From Plantago major (taxonomy: Eukaryota > Streptophyta > Magnoliopsida > Lamiales > Plantaginaceae), in NCBI GenBank assembly GCA_026545765.1, contig JAIFAC010000429.1, forward strand, positions 1 through 64,000: a DNA stretch of 64,000 bases, written 5' to 3'. The position numbers were made by a program, and so were the translations under genes. How positions within the stretch are numbered: the stretch's first letter is position 1; each line of letters begins with the position of its first letter. A model generated the notes under the pieces. The model was not told the DNA's origin and searched no databases. It saw only the letters and a program-made list of their open reading frames with translations. Shown piece after piece: positions 1 through 12,589 of this stretch.

Positions 1-2280
1 CCTCAAAGCCACTCTTTGTTGTCATTGACATTTCTTCAATTTTCCAACACCAAAGTCAGATATATATTTAGGTAAGATAATGTTCTTCTAAATAAGAACA
101 TTTTAAGTAAATGGATGCCTTTATTACACACCTCAATGGATACATCCATCGACATCGAACCGTCCAAGAAGTCTCGCTTCATGTGGGAGGTGAACCGCAA
201 GTGCTCCATAGAATCAAAGAAGCTCTGGAAAGATACGCCAAGCTTGTATAGAATCAATGGTATGTTGCTTTCAAGATTTGCTAACACTTCATCCTCAAGC
301 ACCTCAGCATAAATTTTGAAAATAAGCTCAGATCGGCGTAGAGAGCTCCATATAGCTGTAGTAGTTCTAAATGCAACAGAGAAGCCTTCCATGAACATAC
401 GGCAATCGTGGCTCTTCATCCCATACATCTTGTCTCTTTCAAATCCACACACCCTACCAAGTTCGATGCATAATCGCGGGAACTTCAATCCCTCACCCAA
501 TCAAACAATTTGTTCCTAGCTTCAATGTCAATCGTGTAGTCGGCCATATCCCTTATCATTCCGCTTTGTCAACTCCGCCTATTACAAAATGTATCCAACT
601 CGATCTAGATTTAATCAGATCCTTTATTTTCCCGTAATGTTGCAAATCGTGTTGAAGCGCTGAACACGCTCTTCTCAATGTGCATGAAATCCAAGTTGTG
701 ACGGATAAGAAGAGGCTCCAATAAGGCAAGTCCCGTAAGATGCTTCTTCTTCCATCCACAATTTTTGCTAATTTTATCGCTATGCTTCTCCCACCCAAGT
801 TCAAGCCATTTCATAAGACCCATCCTTTCTATCTCGCAAGTATCTGTGGCACCGAAGTTTTGTGGGTCCTTTCATTTCTACTCGATTCTTCAAGAATCGA
901 GTCTTGTTCTTCCCGAACGGATGATCTTCGTAGAAACTCACGTATGATCAAACCAACATTCCTTTCCTCTCTCCTTCGTTTAAATGCACTACCGTCATTC
1001 AAACAATGTGGATAAGCATTAAAGCCGCGGTTTTCCTTCCAGATTGCATGGAGTGTCGGAAAATCACCACGGTCCATGAGTGTCGCTCAAGTTCAAGTTC
1101 TTCTTCGTTGACACATCATATGCGGATACCTTTTTCCCACAACTCGATCAGCCCTTGATTAGGGGCAAGAACACATCCACCTTCGCCCGGATCATATGGA
1201 CCGGCACCAAAGCAACAAGAACATGAACGGTTCCTTCATGCACTCACCGGCAAGGTGTCAGTGTCAAAGATAATCCAACAAGAGTACTTCCGTTACTTCC
1301 AAAGGGGTTAAAACCATCCGCATAAAGGCCCAATCAGACATTTCTAGTTCACCGCAAACTCCGGATAGCTCTCGTCAAGTGTTTCCATGCAGTGAGTCTG
1401 ATGGATGCTCCATTCTACCCTCTACCGGATTACTCTCTCATCAGGCATCAGATTTTATCAAAGACAAGCACTTGAAGCGCATAACCTCTTCAAACGAGGT
1501 GCTAGAGGGAAATACCATATTTTCACGTGGAGATTTTTCTTCCGACGCTTTTTCGAGGCGCCTCCTTGTAACGCAGATCGATCCTTACCACGTAACTTGC
1601 ACTTCAAAGAGATCTTTATCCTCCTCCCAATAAATCATGCACATACCCTCACAACAATCTATGGTTTCCATGGGCAATCCCATCCTCGATCTTTTTTTTC
1701 GCCTGCAAAAGTCAGGAACTAGGTTCGTTCGACAAAGCTCTGACATTACTTGTACCCATTCATTGAAGCTCGATTCAGATTGTCGCCATTAGCCTTACAA
1801 CTCATTAGCCGAGCCAATACAATTCGTGTGCTTACACCGGATAAACCGGCTTCTTTATGGATTCCATCAAGTCAAGAAGACCGATCCACGTGATTCGGAG
1901 GCTCTCGCATCCCCTACATCGCTCCTCGTGTCCATGAACTCAACCCGCAATATCATATACCATTTGCTCAACCTGCTCATGATCATTATTAGCATCGATG
2001 TAGAAGTATTTTGAGTACTTCCCATCACAAATTTTCTTTTACGCTTCCCCAAATTCTCATAATCCATGAACTGCGGTATGTCTCACCATGAGAAGTTCAT
2101 ATCATACTCAAATACAAAACCCCTTACGCTTCAAGTGTTCCACTACCATTTCGGAGGTAAAATTGCTTATTTCTACATTTATATCGTGCAAGGGCACTTC
2201 ATCATCCCCACTCAAACAATTAGTCCTGTTAGTGCAAATGTAACGAAGGCATCAACCCTTCCACAAAACTAGGTAAAACT
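1..2280 (-). pseudogene. TNP2-like CACTA transposase, decayed
   Basis: This is the transposase of a CACTA element, which would cut and paste the element by acting at its termini. Read leftward, pieces match the usual order. First is an N-terminal cysteine/lysine-rich part (about 2270-1870). Next are scattered pieces of the Transposase_21 domain (about 1400-560), including ELGWEKH and FMHIEKSVF-like strings. Last is a DUF4218-like part (36-500) with MKSHDC, LANLESNIPLIL and FFDSMEHL. The same blocks occur in the same order in CACTA-2 (45448-48085). Frame changes every 100-300 bp and in-frame stops show that it cannot make a full protein. The C-terminus lies beyond the left edge. Family assignment is firm; exact ends are approximate. 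Confidence 0.8.
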
Positions 2281-3221
2281 CGCCATATTAACTATCTCTT
2301 TGGTACATCCATGAACGATCGGTTCATCGATGATTATATAACCACACGCTTGAATTGATTAGATCGTATTTTTCAACTCGATTCTATTTCCCCATTTCTC
2401 GACATGTTATAAAGTTTTTGTCTCTTACCAAAATTCCCATTACAAATAAAGCATTCCAACCCTTTAATACTTAATTTATAAATTATAAATTACATTAATT
2501 TTACTTAATGTAATCACCAAATTATATCAACACACTTCATTAATTAAATTTCATAATTTATAATCTAGTACATGTATAAATTTATCAAATGAAACAATTG
2601 CAAATCTTAATTAACATACTTAAATCAAAACTACTACATACTTAACATTATACTAATTAACAATTCAAACAATTGCACATCTCAAAGTTAATTAACTAGC
2701 TAGTAAACATACCATTGCTTAAATTAGTCTAAATTAACTAAATTTTCCAAATATGTCAAAAGTTAGGTTTCAAAACGAGGTACTAAATCTTCATAATTTT
2801 ACTAAATATACACCAATATCAAATTAATTAAAAGCCCAACATACTTACAAACATACTAACATTATACTAAAAATTCAAATTCACAATCAATATATATCAA
2901 TTGCACATCTCAAAGGTAAAACATTACCTAATTACATCTAAACTAAGTACTATATACTCCATTTACATTAAATCGCTCAAATTAGTCCAAAGTAACAAAA
3001 TCCTCAAATATAAAATTAGGGTTTACCTTTGAACCGGATAAATGTGCGGATGGAATTTGAAATTGACGGAATTGACTCCTCGATTCACGAGCTTCAATGT
3101 ACACGTAAGAATGGACAAAATGGTCGAGAATTGACCGAATGGCTTTCAATAAATGGGGAGAAGAAAGGAAGAAGAATGAGGAAGAAGAAAATGGGAAGGA
3201 AGCATTTCGCTTCAGAAAATC

Positions 3222-3500
3222 GAATTTAGCGACGGATAGTCCTATCCGTCGCTAGATTTTCAGTTTTCTATTATTTTTTTAAAAAAAAATTCTTTTTCCA
3301 TTTTTTTATTTCTTTTCCCATTTTAGTCAACGAATCTAGCGACGGATAATCTATCCGTCGTTAGTTCTAACGACGGATACGACTATCCGTCGTTAAATAA
3401 AAGATATGTTTATCCGTCGTTAAACATAACGACGGAGATGCTTATCCGTCGTTAGAACTAGCGACGGATTGTATCCGTCGCTAGAGCTAGCGATTCGTCG
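3222..3500. repeat. CACTA-1 subterminal inverted motifs
   Basis: About a dozen copies of GACGGATA or its complement TATCCGTC occur in both orientations, often as close hairpins, immediately inside the terminus. Such subterminal repeats are the known binding sites of the CACTA DNA-binding protein (TnpA in En/Spm). Binding here is inferred. Confidence 0.8.
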
Positions 3501-3527
3501 CTATGTTCCCGTGGCTAGGAACAGACT

Positions 3528-3538
3528 TTCTTGTAGTG
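3528..3538 (-). repeat. CACTA-1 terminal inverted repeat (CACTACAAGAA)
   Basis: TTCTTGTAGTG, reverse complement of the canonical CACTACAAGAA, ends at 3538. The next three bases (TGA) would be the 3-bp target duplication, but the left partner is outside the window. Confidence 0.85.
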
Positions 3539-4689
3539 TGAATGGTGAAACTATTGGGGGAGGTCTAGTGTCTAACAAACCCTAACTAAGATTGTATGAT
3601 GTACTTGTGGTTTTTTTATTCTTGAATGAAATTAATCCTTTATCCTAAAAAGGAAAAAAAAACCCTCAAAAGCTAAAGTCCGCCAATAAATTTAACGCAT
3701 GTTCCATCTCGTCTGAAAAGAAAACGATACATTAGCCCGCAGGATTTTTTTTTTAATTATTAAGCTAGTGAGGCTCGTTTTTCGGCTCAACATAATCAAT
3801 CTGATTCAATTGAATTGAATCAATCAGTAGAAAAAAACAATTAGAATCGAATCAATCAAACTAATAAGCTGTATGAAGATAATGCACGAGTTTAGGAAAC
3901 AATTAAATAGAAGGGGAGGAAATTAACTATTTTCAATCTTTCAAGTCAGTCACAGGCAAGTAACTGAATTTGGATTGTTTCCGTGTTTCTATCACGCATT
4001 AGTTCGCTCATTCAGATTATCCCAATGGTCTAATACCATGTATTTGGTTGAAAATGGAAGGAAAATTATGACATTAATCAATTTCGCACCTAAAAAAAGC
4101 GACTACAAGACTTTGATGTTTTCAACAGCACTATTTGGCTTTTACAGCCATCTAGAAAGACAAATTGCCCTTAATTGACCATGAAATGAATTTATACCCT
4201 TACTTGTTAAAATGAATCAGCATTTTTTTAATATCATTTTCACCTCTTCAATTGTTTATTTTAATTTTTCAGTTCAGATTTTGTTCCTTTTTTCTCTGTT
4301 TTCCAAGAACCATAAGTTTAAGCTTCATAATTGATTCGACTGTATTTTATACACAATACAATGACGTATTAAGAATTCACGTAATACAATATTAAGAGAT
4401 GCAGAATACAAGATGATGTATTAAGAGCTTATAATACAAAGACGATCAGACATTAGAAGCTAGTGTAAAGTTGTTCCCGATCAGAGAAGCTAGATCCTAT
4501 CTGACTGCATTAAGAGAGTCTACAAATACAGTCCAACTTCTTACTAGACTTATGCACATAACAACAAGCAGAAAAGGCAATAAAATGTGAAAATATACTA
4601 TAACATTTTCACAATTTACAAGATAAAAAAAGAAGTTAATAAACGCACAAAATATAGAGAAGATTGAAAAGTAAAAGGTGAATCTATGG
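3539..4689. other. AT-rich intergenic sequence, no gene seen
   Basis: There is no convincing coding sequence. Around 4350-4440 a short motif like AATACAATGACGTATTAAGA recurs about three times in degenerate form. Otherwise I see nothing. Confidence 0.5.
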
Positions 4690-5260
4690 ATCTTAAGTTA
4701 ATGGCCAACGGAGAAGATAGTGACGGATCGTGACGGATCTTGACGGTAATGGGCGGAATCTTGACGGCAATGAATGAATCCAGTGGATCTGTTGGAAGAG
4801 GGTGAATCAGTGGCGGTGGACGGATTAGTGGTGGCGGATCTGTTGGTGGTGGGGACAAATCTCGTGGCAATGGCGGTGTGGATATGTTGGTGGTGCGGTG
4901 GTGGCGGTCGAGATCTCGTGGTGGTGGAAAGCAGTGGTGGGTGGTCGGAGGAGATCTTGGATGTGGATCTGGCAGAGTGGTGGTGGGCGGCGGTGGTTGT
5001 GTGAAACGGGTGGTGCGTGGGAGGCTGGAGAGGGGAGTCGGGACTGCGGTGGGTGGTGTGAGGTCGGTAGGGACGGTAGTGTGGCGGCAGAGGGTGGTGG
5101 TGTTGAGAGAAAAAAGAGTGAGATAGAGAGAGGAAGTGAATTGGTGTAATAGTGAAAAGTAAGGAGGGTAAATAAGTAGATGGGTGTAATCGATTTTTCA
5201 GAGTCATTTTTGTAGAAAAGCATTGCCTTTATTTCAATAAAAGAATTTGTCACTCCATAG
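4690..5260. repeat. GGT/GGC-rich low-complexity stretch
   Basis: On the plus strand this is dominated by GGTGG, GGCGG and GATCT repeats. On the minus strand it stays open for 169 codons, giving a His/Pro/Ser/Thr-rich string without domain, signal or splice support. I read it as low-complexity DNA rather than a gene. A remnant of a proline-rich exon is possible but unsupported. Confidence 0.4.
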
Positions 5261-6677
5261 ATGGTTCATTGTGTATATAAACACAGCCCATATATATTTT
5301 GGTCTATTTACCGGATTAACCCGTTATTCGGTTTGAATCCAATTGTAGGATCCAGGATCCTCCGTAGTTCTCGCTAGAAAAACTACCATAAACTAACCCA
5401 GATTCCATTGCGTAGATTTATAAGATTTTATTTTATAACAATATTTAGTAAATTAATAAATTAATAAGGTAGCTGATTTTTAAATATAGTATGTAAAAGC
5501 AAATCCGTTAAATTATCTTTTTTGATAAGTTTCATGTACAAGCTCATCAGATCAGCTACCACCTAAACGTTCACGTAACAAATTTATTTGAAAAATAAAT
5601 TTATCGAGTTGATAAGCTAGTACTAAACAGATCAATGTGTTATTTGGCATGCCTCAATAAATCATTTCCTACGTCCATTAACAAAGGAAAATGAAAAACA
5701 CGAACATATTACACCGTCTTTCTTTGACAAAATAATATGATAAAAATTAAAGTGGTTAGATTTTTAATTAAAGTGTGTTTAGTGTCTTTAATTATTCAAT
5801 TCGGATTGAAGATGAATGAGAAATTAATGCACAAATAGACCGTTTGTAATTATTAATACGAAAGTATTCGCAATGAAGTTGCGTGAAATTCCGACAATAT
5901 AAATGTAAATATATAGATAAAAAGGTTGTGGAGTGAAATGTTGTAATTGTTCCAAAAATTGTAACTATTGGGTGTAAGGGACCTGTTGGTTGCCAAGGGT
6001 TGTGCCCATCCAGTTGAGCTATGAACCATTTCATGAAAAGTCATGAATGAAAATGGTACATATCTTTCTACAGCATAATTATTCGATTTAACAATTGCGC
6101 CCCATCCTCCCATTCTTTGGACATCTATATATAGGTCTCCCTACTTCATTTTAAAGATACACATCCTAATATATCATCCAAAATCTAATATCATCCAAGT
6201 CCATACTCTCTTTTAGAGAATGGTAGGTGTCAATGTTCTTCAGTTCTTTCATTATTGTAGTAATTCGTCGGAATTATTGTTCAGTGCTAGAACTCTAATT
6301 CATCACTGTTATTCTATCTTGGGAGACTATTTGTTACGTAAACCGTGAGCACCAGAGCGGGACAAATAAAGTCTTAAGGACCGAGGGCCACCTTCGCCAA
6401 AGAAGATAAACATTTTATTTTGTTTTGTGTTGTGTTCCAGATATCCATCTTCAATACACTACCCACCCGCATTTATATGTGAAATTCACCCAACAATTTT
6501 TGTAGTAACTTTACTTGCTGAGTTCTCGAAGACAAGGGTGGAGGGACGACTCATACACAAACAATAGAGAAGTGTACAATTTGGAAATTAAATAATTTGT
6601 ATATACATATCCGAACCCAGATGAGGAGATTCAGGGTGCAGGAGGGAAAGTTTGTCCCACCTAAAATTAAGAGAGTT
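5261..6677. other. Intergenic sequence with an isolated TATA-like site
   Basis: No coding sequence is recognised. A TATA-like TATATATAGG at about 6126 is followed by a leader-like stretch (6150-6240) and by text resembling a retroelement LTR leader (CACCAGAGCGGG near 6350). No open frame follows, so I treat it as a possible LTR fragment only. Confidence 0.3.
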
Positions 6678-6900
6678 GTTAAACGCAGACCAATTATTTG
6701 AGATTTGCCCAAAATGCCCTAACTTAAAAAAAATCGATAACATTAACGTAAAATCGTAATAACTCGCTTATGTAACACAATAACATTAATATGCACGATT
6801 CATCCCGAATTACAATAATTAAAAACATCAAATTTTTAACAAACTTTGCTTATTGAACAAAATTATAAAATACCTAAATATTTGAACACTATATACACAC
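6678..6900 (+). repeat. MULE-1 left terminal inverted repeat
   Basis: Matches the complement of 12795-13017 over most of its length. Shared blocks include AATATGCACGATTCATCCCG, CAAACTTTGCTTATTG and CTAAATATTTGAACACTATA. The inner limit is approximate, because weaker similarity continues toward 7135. Confidence 0.8.
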
Positions 6901-7150
6901 TTAAAACAAAAGAATGTTGATTGTCGATTGAGTCAGTAGCATTTCAGACAGAATCGTCGGTATCACACCAATATTGATAACTGGGCTGCTTTTGCATCCG
7001 CCCGTCCGAAATTTTTTTTTCTTTTTTTTTCTAAATATATATATATTCAAACCGTATATATATTTCAATATTATATTCAAACTTGAATCAAATTCTTTCA
7101 ATAAAAGATTACAACTTGAACACGGACGAATCTAACTTGAATCGAAAATA

Positions 7151-9408
7151 TTACATGTCATGACTAGGTAATGATGGAATAACATCTTTAAAGTGTTCAC
7201 AAATTTCATCAAGAATGTCAAATACGCTATTTCGCTCATACAACGCTCGTTTCGCTCAAGGATGCGTGTAAGTCAACTATGAGCCATTGTATCCTCTACA
7301 AAATAAAACACGACCCATAATAAGAATTGAGAGATGAAATGCTAACGCTAGAATGTATATGTATTGAATGTTTAGGAACCATACCACGGTAGGATTCATG
7401 CCTGATGGTCGGAATGTTCTCTTCGAGTAAAGGTTTGTCATGTCACTTGCCTATGCGCCCTTGCGTGAAACCATTTGTTGTAGTTTGGAAAACTTTCATA
7501 TCCGTAATGCCCTCGTAGTGCTTGATTATGGAAATTACATCAACGCTTTGAAAGTTCTCAAGGAGTCTTGAAAGGTGATATGAACATTTGTAGAATGCTT
7601 GTGGTGGCCTTGAGACAACTATCGTCAGAGTGGTTGTGGAATTAGTTGGGGATATCCGAACTGCATAACACGGTATGGCATGTAAGCCTCAGAATCTTTA
7701 AACAATGAATAATTCCTCTAAATTGAGAAATGGGGACTACTTCCTCGCTACACGTCCTAATGGTGTCCACATAACCTATTACATAAGAAGTAAGTATGTT
7801 AAATAATTTTAACATAGTTTCAATCATAATGAAGACAAGTGTGACAAATGTGATGACATACTTCATTCAAGCAATATTGTCTAAGGCACTTCAGATGCAA
7901 GATGTAGAGCATCTTGATCTTGGTGATGCTCCCAAGTTCCATGATTCAAAAGAAGGAAAGTGCTTGTAGATCCACATCCGAAATCATATAAAGACTTCAA
8001 CAAAATGTATTCTCTTTTCAAGTTATGATAAAATGTAAAATTATATAGAGCTAGCAAACCGCATAAGTGAGAGACATCCATCTATTTGATTGCAAATAAT
8101 ACGTGATGCAATTCCCAACCGCCTATACCGATTGGGCAAGTGCAATTCCCCGCGACGCTTGAACCTCTTCCTTGATTTAGGAACCAGAGAAATCCGGTAC
8201 TGTACTACTCTTGTCGACAAACAACGATGTGTCTAATAACCACAACAGTACATGACAAGATGTGAATGGGTGGTAGAGTTTGTGCTTTTAAAGCATCCTC
8301 AATTGTGCTACGCTTGAACCCAAAGACTTTTGTAGTCGGTTCTCACCAATGCATCATTCATTTGCATATGAGTCGACAATAAGTGCGATTTGTTCGGATG
8401 AGTCACCACGCTCACCGCATTCGACCGCATGTGAATTCCTAATAGAAAATGGACATCATGCGAAGTTATAGTCATCTCACCGAATGGCAAGTGAAAGCTA
8501 TTATTTCAGGATGCCACCGCTCAACAAATGCACTAATCAAAGGCATGTTGATCTTCGCTGCATAACGTGGGCAAGTGTGAGAGAAGGTTGTTGACAACAT
8601 TGTTGACATTGTCGCTCAAATAATCTTTGAACTTGGTCAATTTTTCGTGTTGATGAAACCCCATAGAATATTGCGATCCCGCGACATTTTAAAGTAAACA
8701 ATAAATAAAAATGAGTTAACTATAATGAATATGAATCACGGATTTTAAAGATCAGAATGGAATGGCTTACATTTCCAATCCATATGGAGGAGCAATGTGG
8801 CCTAGAAATCCTTTCGAGTAACTCCGGATCGATGGGCCTCCATCAACAAAGATGTGTTAGCTCTTCCTGTGGTTGATTGGTGGGATCATTACGAGCTTCC
8901 TCTCCATGTTGGTCGCCAAGCATAGGAACAATCGTGTCGTTAAAATGTGTCGATGCGTGCATCATTTAATCGTGTCGCCGACATTTATATTTCGCCGGTA
9001 CGAATTGGTCGGGTGACTCGCTACCCCTGCTCATTCATTTCACGCTCAAGTGTTGCCCTTGTTTGGTTGTCAATGGTCGGGGTGACTCATTGAGTCCTTA
9101 TTAAGTTCTCACGATCCGAATCAAATCGGATCGCCATGCGATACGACCTTCGAGCTCTTGTCAAGCCCAACGCCCTCTTTCCTTCCATAAATCTCTTTCA
9201 ATCGCCCGTAATATTTGTCGATCGACACATGTGGATATCCGGCGCTTTTTATGGACCGCCGCGATCTTTCGATGAACCGCCTTAGTGAAGTGTCAAACAA
9301 TCAAATAAGAATGATCGAGTGTTAGAATTGACGAGAAACATGAACAATCAAATATCTTAATACGCTTTATTAATGTTTTATCATATCTTTACCTTCGATT
9401 CCCGCCAT
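7151..9408 (-). pseudogene. Plant mobile domain (PMD) protein of MULE-1, decayed
   Basis: PMD (aminotransferase-like, MAIN/MAIL1-type) domains occur in plant nuclear proteins that affect silencing and in transposons. Their biochemical role is unsettled. Read leftward: a start at 9408-9406 beginning MAGIE and followed by a donor GTAAAG; a second exon region 9300-8760; then the hallmark block FGEMTIT-HDVHFLLGI near 8490-8430. Further on are an IYKHFP-like stretch (8050-7900), VPISQFRGIIHCLKI (about 7750-7690) and a C-terminal ILDEICEHFKDVIP ending at the stop at 7151. The order matches MULE-2. Several frame breaks make it non-functional as written. A TATA-like site lies at 9509-9518. Confidence 0.75.
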
Positions 9409-9997
9409 TTAGATGCTTAAGAATTTGGTGGTGTTTAAGTGAAGAATAATATGTTTAAGTGAAGAAGAAAGAAGAGAATGGTGGTGCAAATTTGTTGACA
9501 AGGTGTAGAGTATTTATAGGGAAAAACGATCCGACCTCGACCGATCCGACCAGATCCAAGGGTCAAATCACCTTGAATACTCTTCCAAGGGTCACTTGAT
9601 TGGAACAAAGATGCCCATGCTTTGTCCTTGAAAGGACAAAGCATGGGCATGCTTTCTGCTTGTCGACAAAGCAAGATGCTTGCTTTGTCCTTATGATTAG
9701 ATGCATGAATTGTCCCATCCGGGACAATTCATGTATGCAATTGTTCTGGCTTTGTCCGTTTTAATGACAAATATATCCCATTTTTCGATTCACGGTATGT
9801 TTCTAGTAACACAACACTAACACAATCAACTGAGGTACATTTTCAATTCATTCATTTTCTTTATAAAATGGTCCCCTACCTAATCATATTCAATTCATTC
9901 ACCCTTCTTTTCTCTAACAAATGGTCCCCTGCACTAATCATATTCTAAACACTTGAAACCCGAAACACTAATCATATTCTAAACACTTAAAAACACA
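9409..9997. promoter_or_regulatory. Divergent promoter region of MULE-1 with hairpins
   Basis: This 590-bp spacer separates the two divergent MULE-1 genes. It holds a leftward TATA (CTATAAATAC, 9509-9518) about 100 bp before the PMD start. Three consecutive hairpins follow at 9611-9650, 9665-9689 and 9704-9733, all containing TTGTCC/GGACAA. A single copy of the 17-bp motif that is tandemly amplified in MULE-2 lies at 9786-9802. Promoter function is inferred from position. Confidence 0.6.
9611..9650. repeat. Perfect 19-bp-arm hairpin
   Basis: Arms 9611-9629 and 9632-9650 are exact complements around the 2-base loop GA. The arm reads ATGCCCATGCTTTGTCCTT. It is the strongest of three adjacent hairpins in this spacer. 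Confidence 0.9.
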
Positions 9998-12492
9998 ATG
10001 AGTCACGCCTGCATTCATATATTTCATCCGACTATGAACCGAATTCTGATTGTAGTTCATTTTTCAAAATAATCGACTTTTGATACTGGAAGTCAGTAAA
10101 CTTGGGTGTAGATATTGGTGTCCAAAACAATATATTTTTCACGATCTCACATTCAAAGCAAGACACATTTATACGGGTTGTGAGCGGTGGTGAATACGTA
10201 AACACGGCTCAATCGATCCGTAAGTAAAATCCAAGTTCACTGGTCAAAGAAAGTCAAGTGTCCATTTGAGGTTGTCGCATTTAGAGGTATCCGGTGTGGA
10301 GAGTGTTTCTAGAGAGGGCCACGAGAAACACAATCATGCACTTGGGAATTTCCATGGGCACACGCCCGCCACCAAGCTCATCTGCAAAAGTACGACCGGT
10401 GATTGAGATGTTCAAGTGCGGAATGGCACCTAGACAAATTCTCGATCAAGTTAAGGTGATTTTCCGCACATGTACTAACTCAATACAAATATACAATGTC
10501 AACCAAATATCAACGCTTGGAGATGGGATCCCTAGCCCCAATGGTGTATTTCGAGGAACTCGAGAAGAAACCATTACATATATACACATTCGTATGGAGG
10601 GTACCAACATATCGAGGGAATTTTCTTATCTCATCCAAATACAAGGAGTCGATCCGCTTGTTCCGCAAGTTTTCGGATGGATGCAACGACAAGATGAATT
10701 TGCGACATGCCTTTGGTGGAACCTATCATGCCTTACCCATCGGGCAAAACTATCACATAGCCTTCATTTTCCTATCCAACGAAGGACTTCAAGTTACGCT
10801 TTGGGGCTTAAACAATTACGGTGTTGTTTGTCAATGTGGTGTATCACCGGGGTATTTGTTACCACAGAGAGTTAGCGGAAATGAATGCGATTAAACTTGT
10901 CTTTCCGTATAAAGACACCCATCAGGTTTCGGAGACACATCTCAAAGGATGTGCAAGCTCACTTATCCAAGATGGTAGGTACTAAGTATCAACCCGTAAT
11001 CAAATCCAGATGGATCACATCGCATGCGTATACCGTGAACTCTATGAGCAGTGTCAGTAATGGCGAGGCATGGCATAGGCATCCAAAGTTGTATGGCCTA
11101 TGTACGGAACCAATGGTCGATCCATATCAGGATCGATTTGTCCAAAGCGTGGACAAAGAACATCCTACACTATGGAACTAACACGACCAACAGGTTATTC
11201 CTTCATTTATTCCACCACTCATACCTTAGTTTAGCTTATTCCGTAATATACAACTACCCTATAATTACAGTTATGCCGAAACTGACATTCAACAATGTAA
11301 ATTATTTGCAGAGTCAAGGTGCTCACGCTTAGGTACAAGTTGTGGTCAGTCCTTCAAATCGGTTCCACCGCTCATTCCTGGTTAAATGGCCTACTAATGC
11401 ATTTTGATGAAATTCGCATACGCTTGAGAGATCTCTTAATATCGCCCCTCATTCCACATCAACAATGCCGATCTTCAAAAAACTCGGAGGTGTGCTTTCA
11501 CATCTCACCATCGAGAAATTGGTCAAAGAAATAGACAATGATCCAAGTGATTGCGATCACATACTGTTTACAACTTTTGGATTAATGTTCGCATGTCAAT
11601 TGCATGTGAAGCTACAAAACAGGAGGACCGTCGACCCGATTCATGATGTAAACGTGTTCTGGAGAACTCTTCATACGGGGAACCACGAGACTAGACAACA
11701 GAGTATAAAGGATCGCTTTCATCAAGCGGACCGCAATGATCACACGGAGGATGAAATGAGATCGATTTCGACAATTCAAATGCATCACAATCGCTCGTGG
11801 ACGAGCCATTCAGAGTACAACGGGAGGAAGGAAACCTAAAGCAATAGGAAAAGGCTACCGAGTGGTTGAAACCCTAATCGCCTCAAAAGAATTCACTCAA
11901 GCAATGACGGCTCAGTTCTAGCAAGTCGCGTAATATCAAATATCAAAGTCAAATGCCACCCCAAACTCAATTCGATTAGAGGCCATAATGATGTCATCGG
12001 CATTTTAAATCGCGGCTTAGGTCATAGCTCAATACCAATACGGCCAACAAGAGCGTCACAAGGACGCTACAAGACCTCATTGATGAGTCAGACTACACAA
12101 AGTGTATGTATATCGACGAAATGATGTACACGGGTAGATGAAATAAATATCCGCCTAAACTGGTTTCATGTATGCTGTACACAACTATGGTATTTCACAT
12201 TACCGACATGGGTGTCTTGTAGCAACAAAGTATCAACGGTCTTATGCGTTATTCTCCGTTAGAGTATGACATACTTGCCATCGAGTGTCGTTTCAAATGG
12301 ACTCACCGTCTAATTCTCCATCAATGTACCAAGAGGACAATGGCTCACATTGGTAACAATCACCGGATCAGATCCACGGGTAACAGAATGTCCAATTCCA
12401 CCAATATGGTCTGGCCCGAGAGGTACTAGAGAGGCAAGAATAAGCCACCGAAGCACATTATATGCTCGCCACGCCAATGGCATAGGTTCTAG
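9998..12492 (+). pseudogene. MULE-1 transposase with OTU-like C-terminus, decayed
   Basis: This is a Mutator-like transposase, a DDE-type cut-and-paste enzyme. It starts ATG at 9998 in a region alignable with the start of the MULE-2 copy (both run SYISS/HIFHP-like after M-S). The MULE core lies near 10650-10790. M-D-A-T at 10677-10688 corresponds to M-D-L-T-Y of MULE-2, so the first catalytic Asp codon (10680-10682) is kept. It is followed by PLVE and NYHIAFIFLSNE pieces in different frames. A C-terminal section (11480-11840) has DPIHDVNVFWRTLH. The last part (12180-12490) has PLECR, NNH and ARISH pieces matching the OTU-like tail of MULE-2. Many frame changes and stops make it inactive. Confidence 0.75.
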
Positions 12493-12589
12493 TTTATGTT
12501 TTCAATGTTGTATTTCGATTTTCATGTTCGTAATTCAATGTCTGCTTTTAACAAACTTGCAAATCATTAAAAATAATTAAAAAAATATA

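Larger units (their letters stand above)
1..3538 (-). mobile_element. CACTA (En/Spm) transposon, right part only (CACTA-1)
   Basis: The right end carries the CACTA-type terminus: TTCTTGTAGTG at 3528-3538 is the reverse complement of CACTACAAGAA. About 300 bp of subterminal GACGGATA/TATCCGTC repeats lie just inside it. A TNP2-like transposase remnant runs leftward on the minus strand from about 2280 to the window edge. The stretch from about 2280 to 3220 is AT-rich 5' leader with no gene I can recognise. The left terminus lies outside the window, so full length and target duplication cannot be checked. A relative (CACTA-2, ending at 49102) shares the same layout and alignable coding sequence. 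Confidence 0.85.

Noticed and set aside
3029..3229. Plus-strand frames at 3029-3229 and 48657-48842 in similar positions of the two CACTA elements
   Set aside because: They lie antisense to the leader of the transposase gene and do not share protein sequence beyond Lys/Arg-rich ends.
4698..5207. 169-codon minus-strand frame rich in His, Pro and Ser
   Set aside because: Arises from GGT/GGC low-complexity DNA that is open in several frames on both strands. No domain or gene context.
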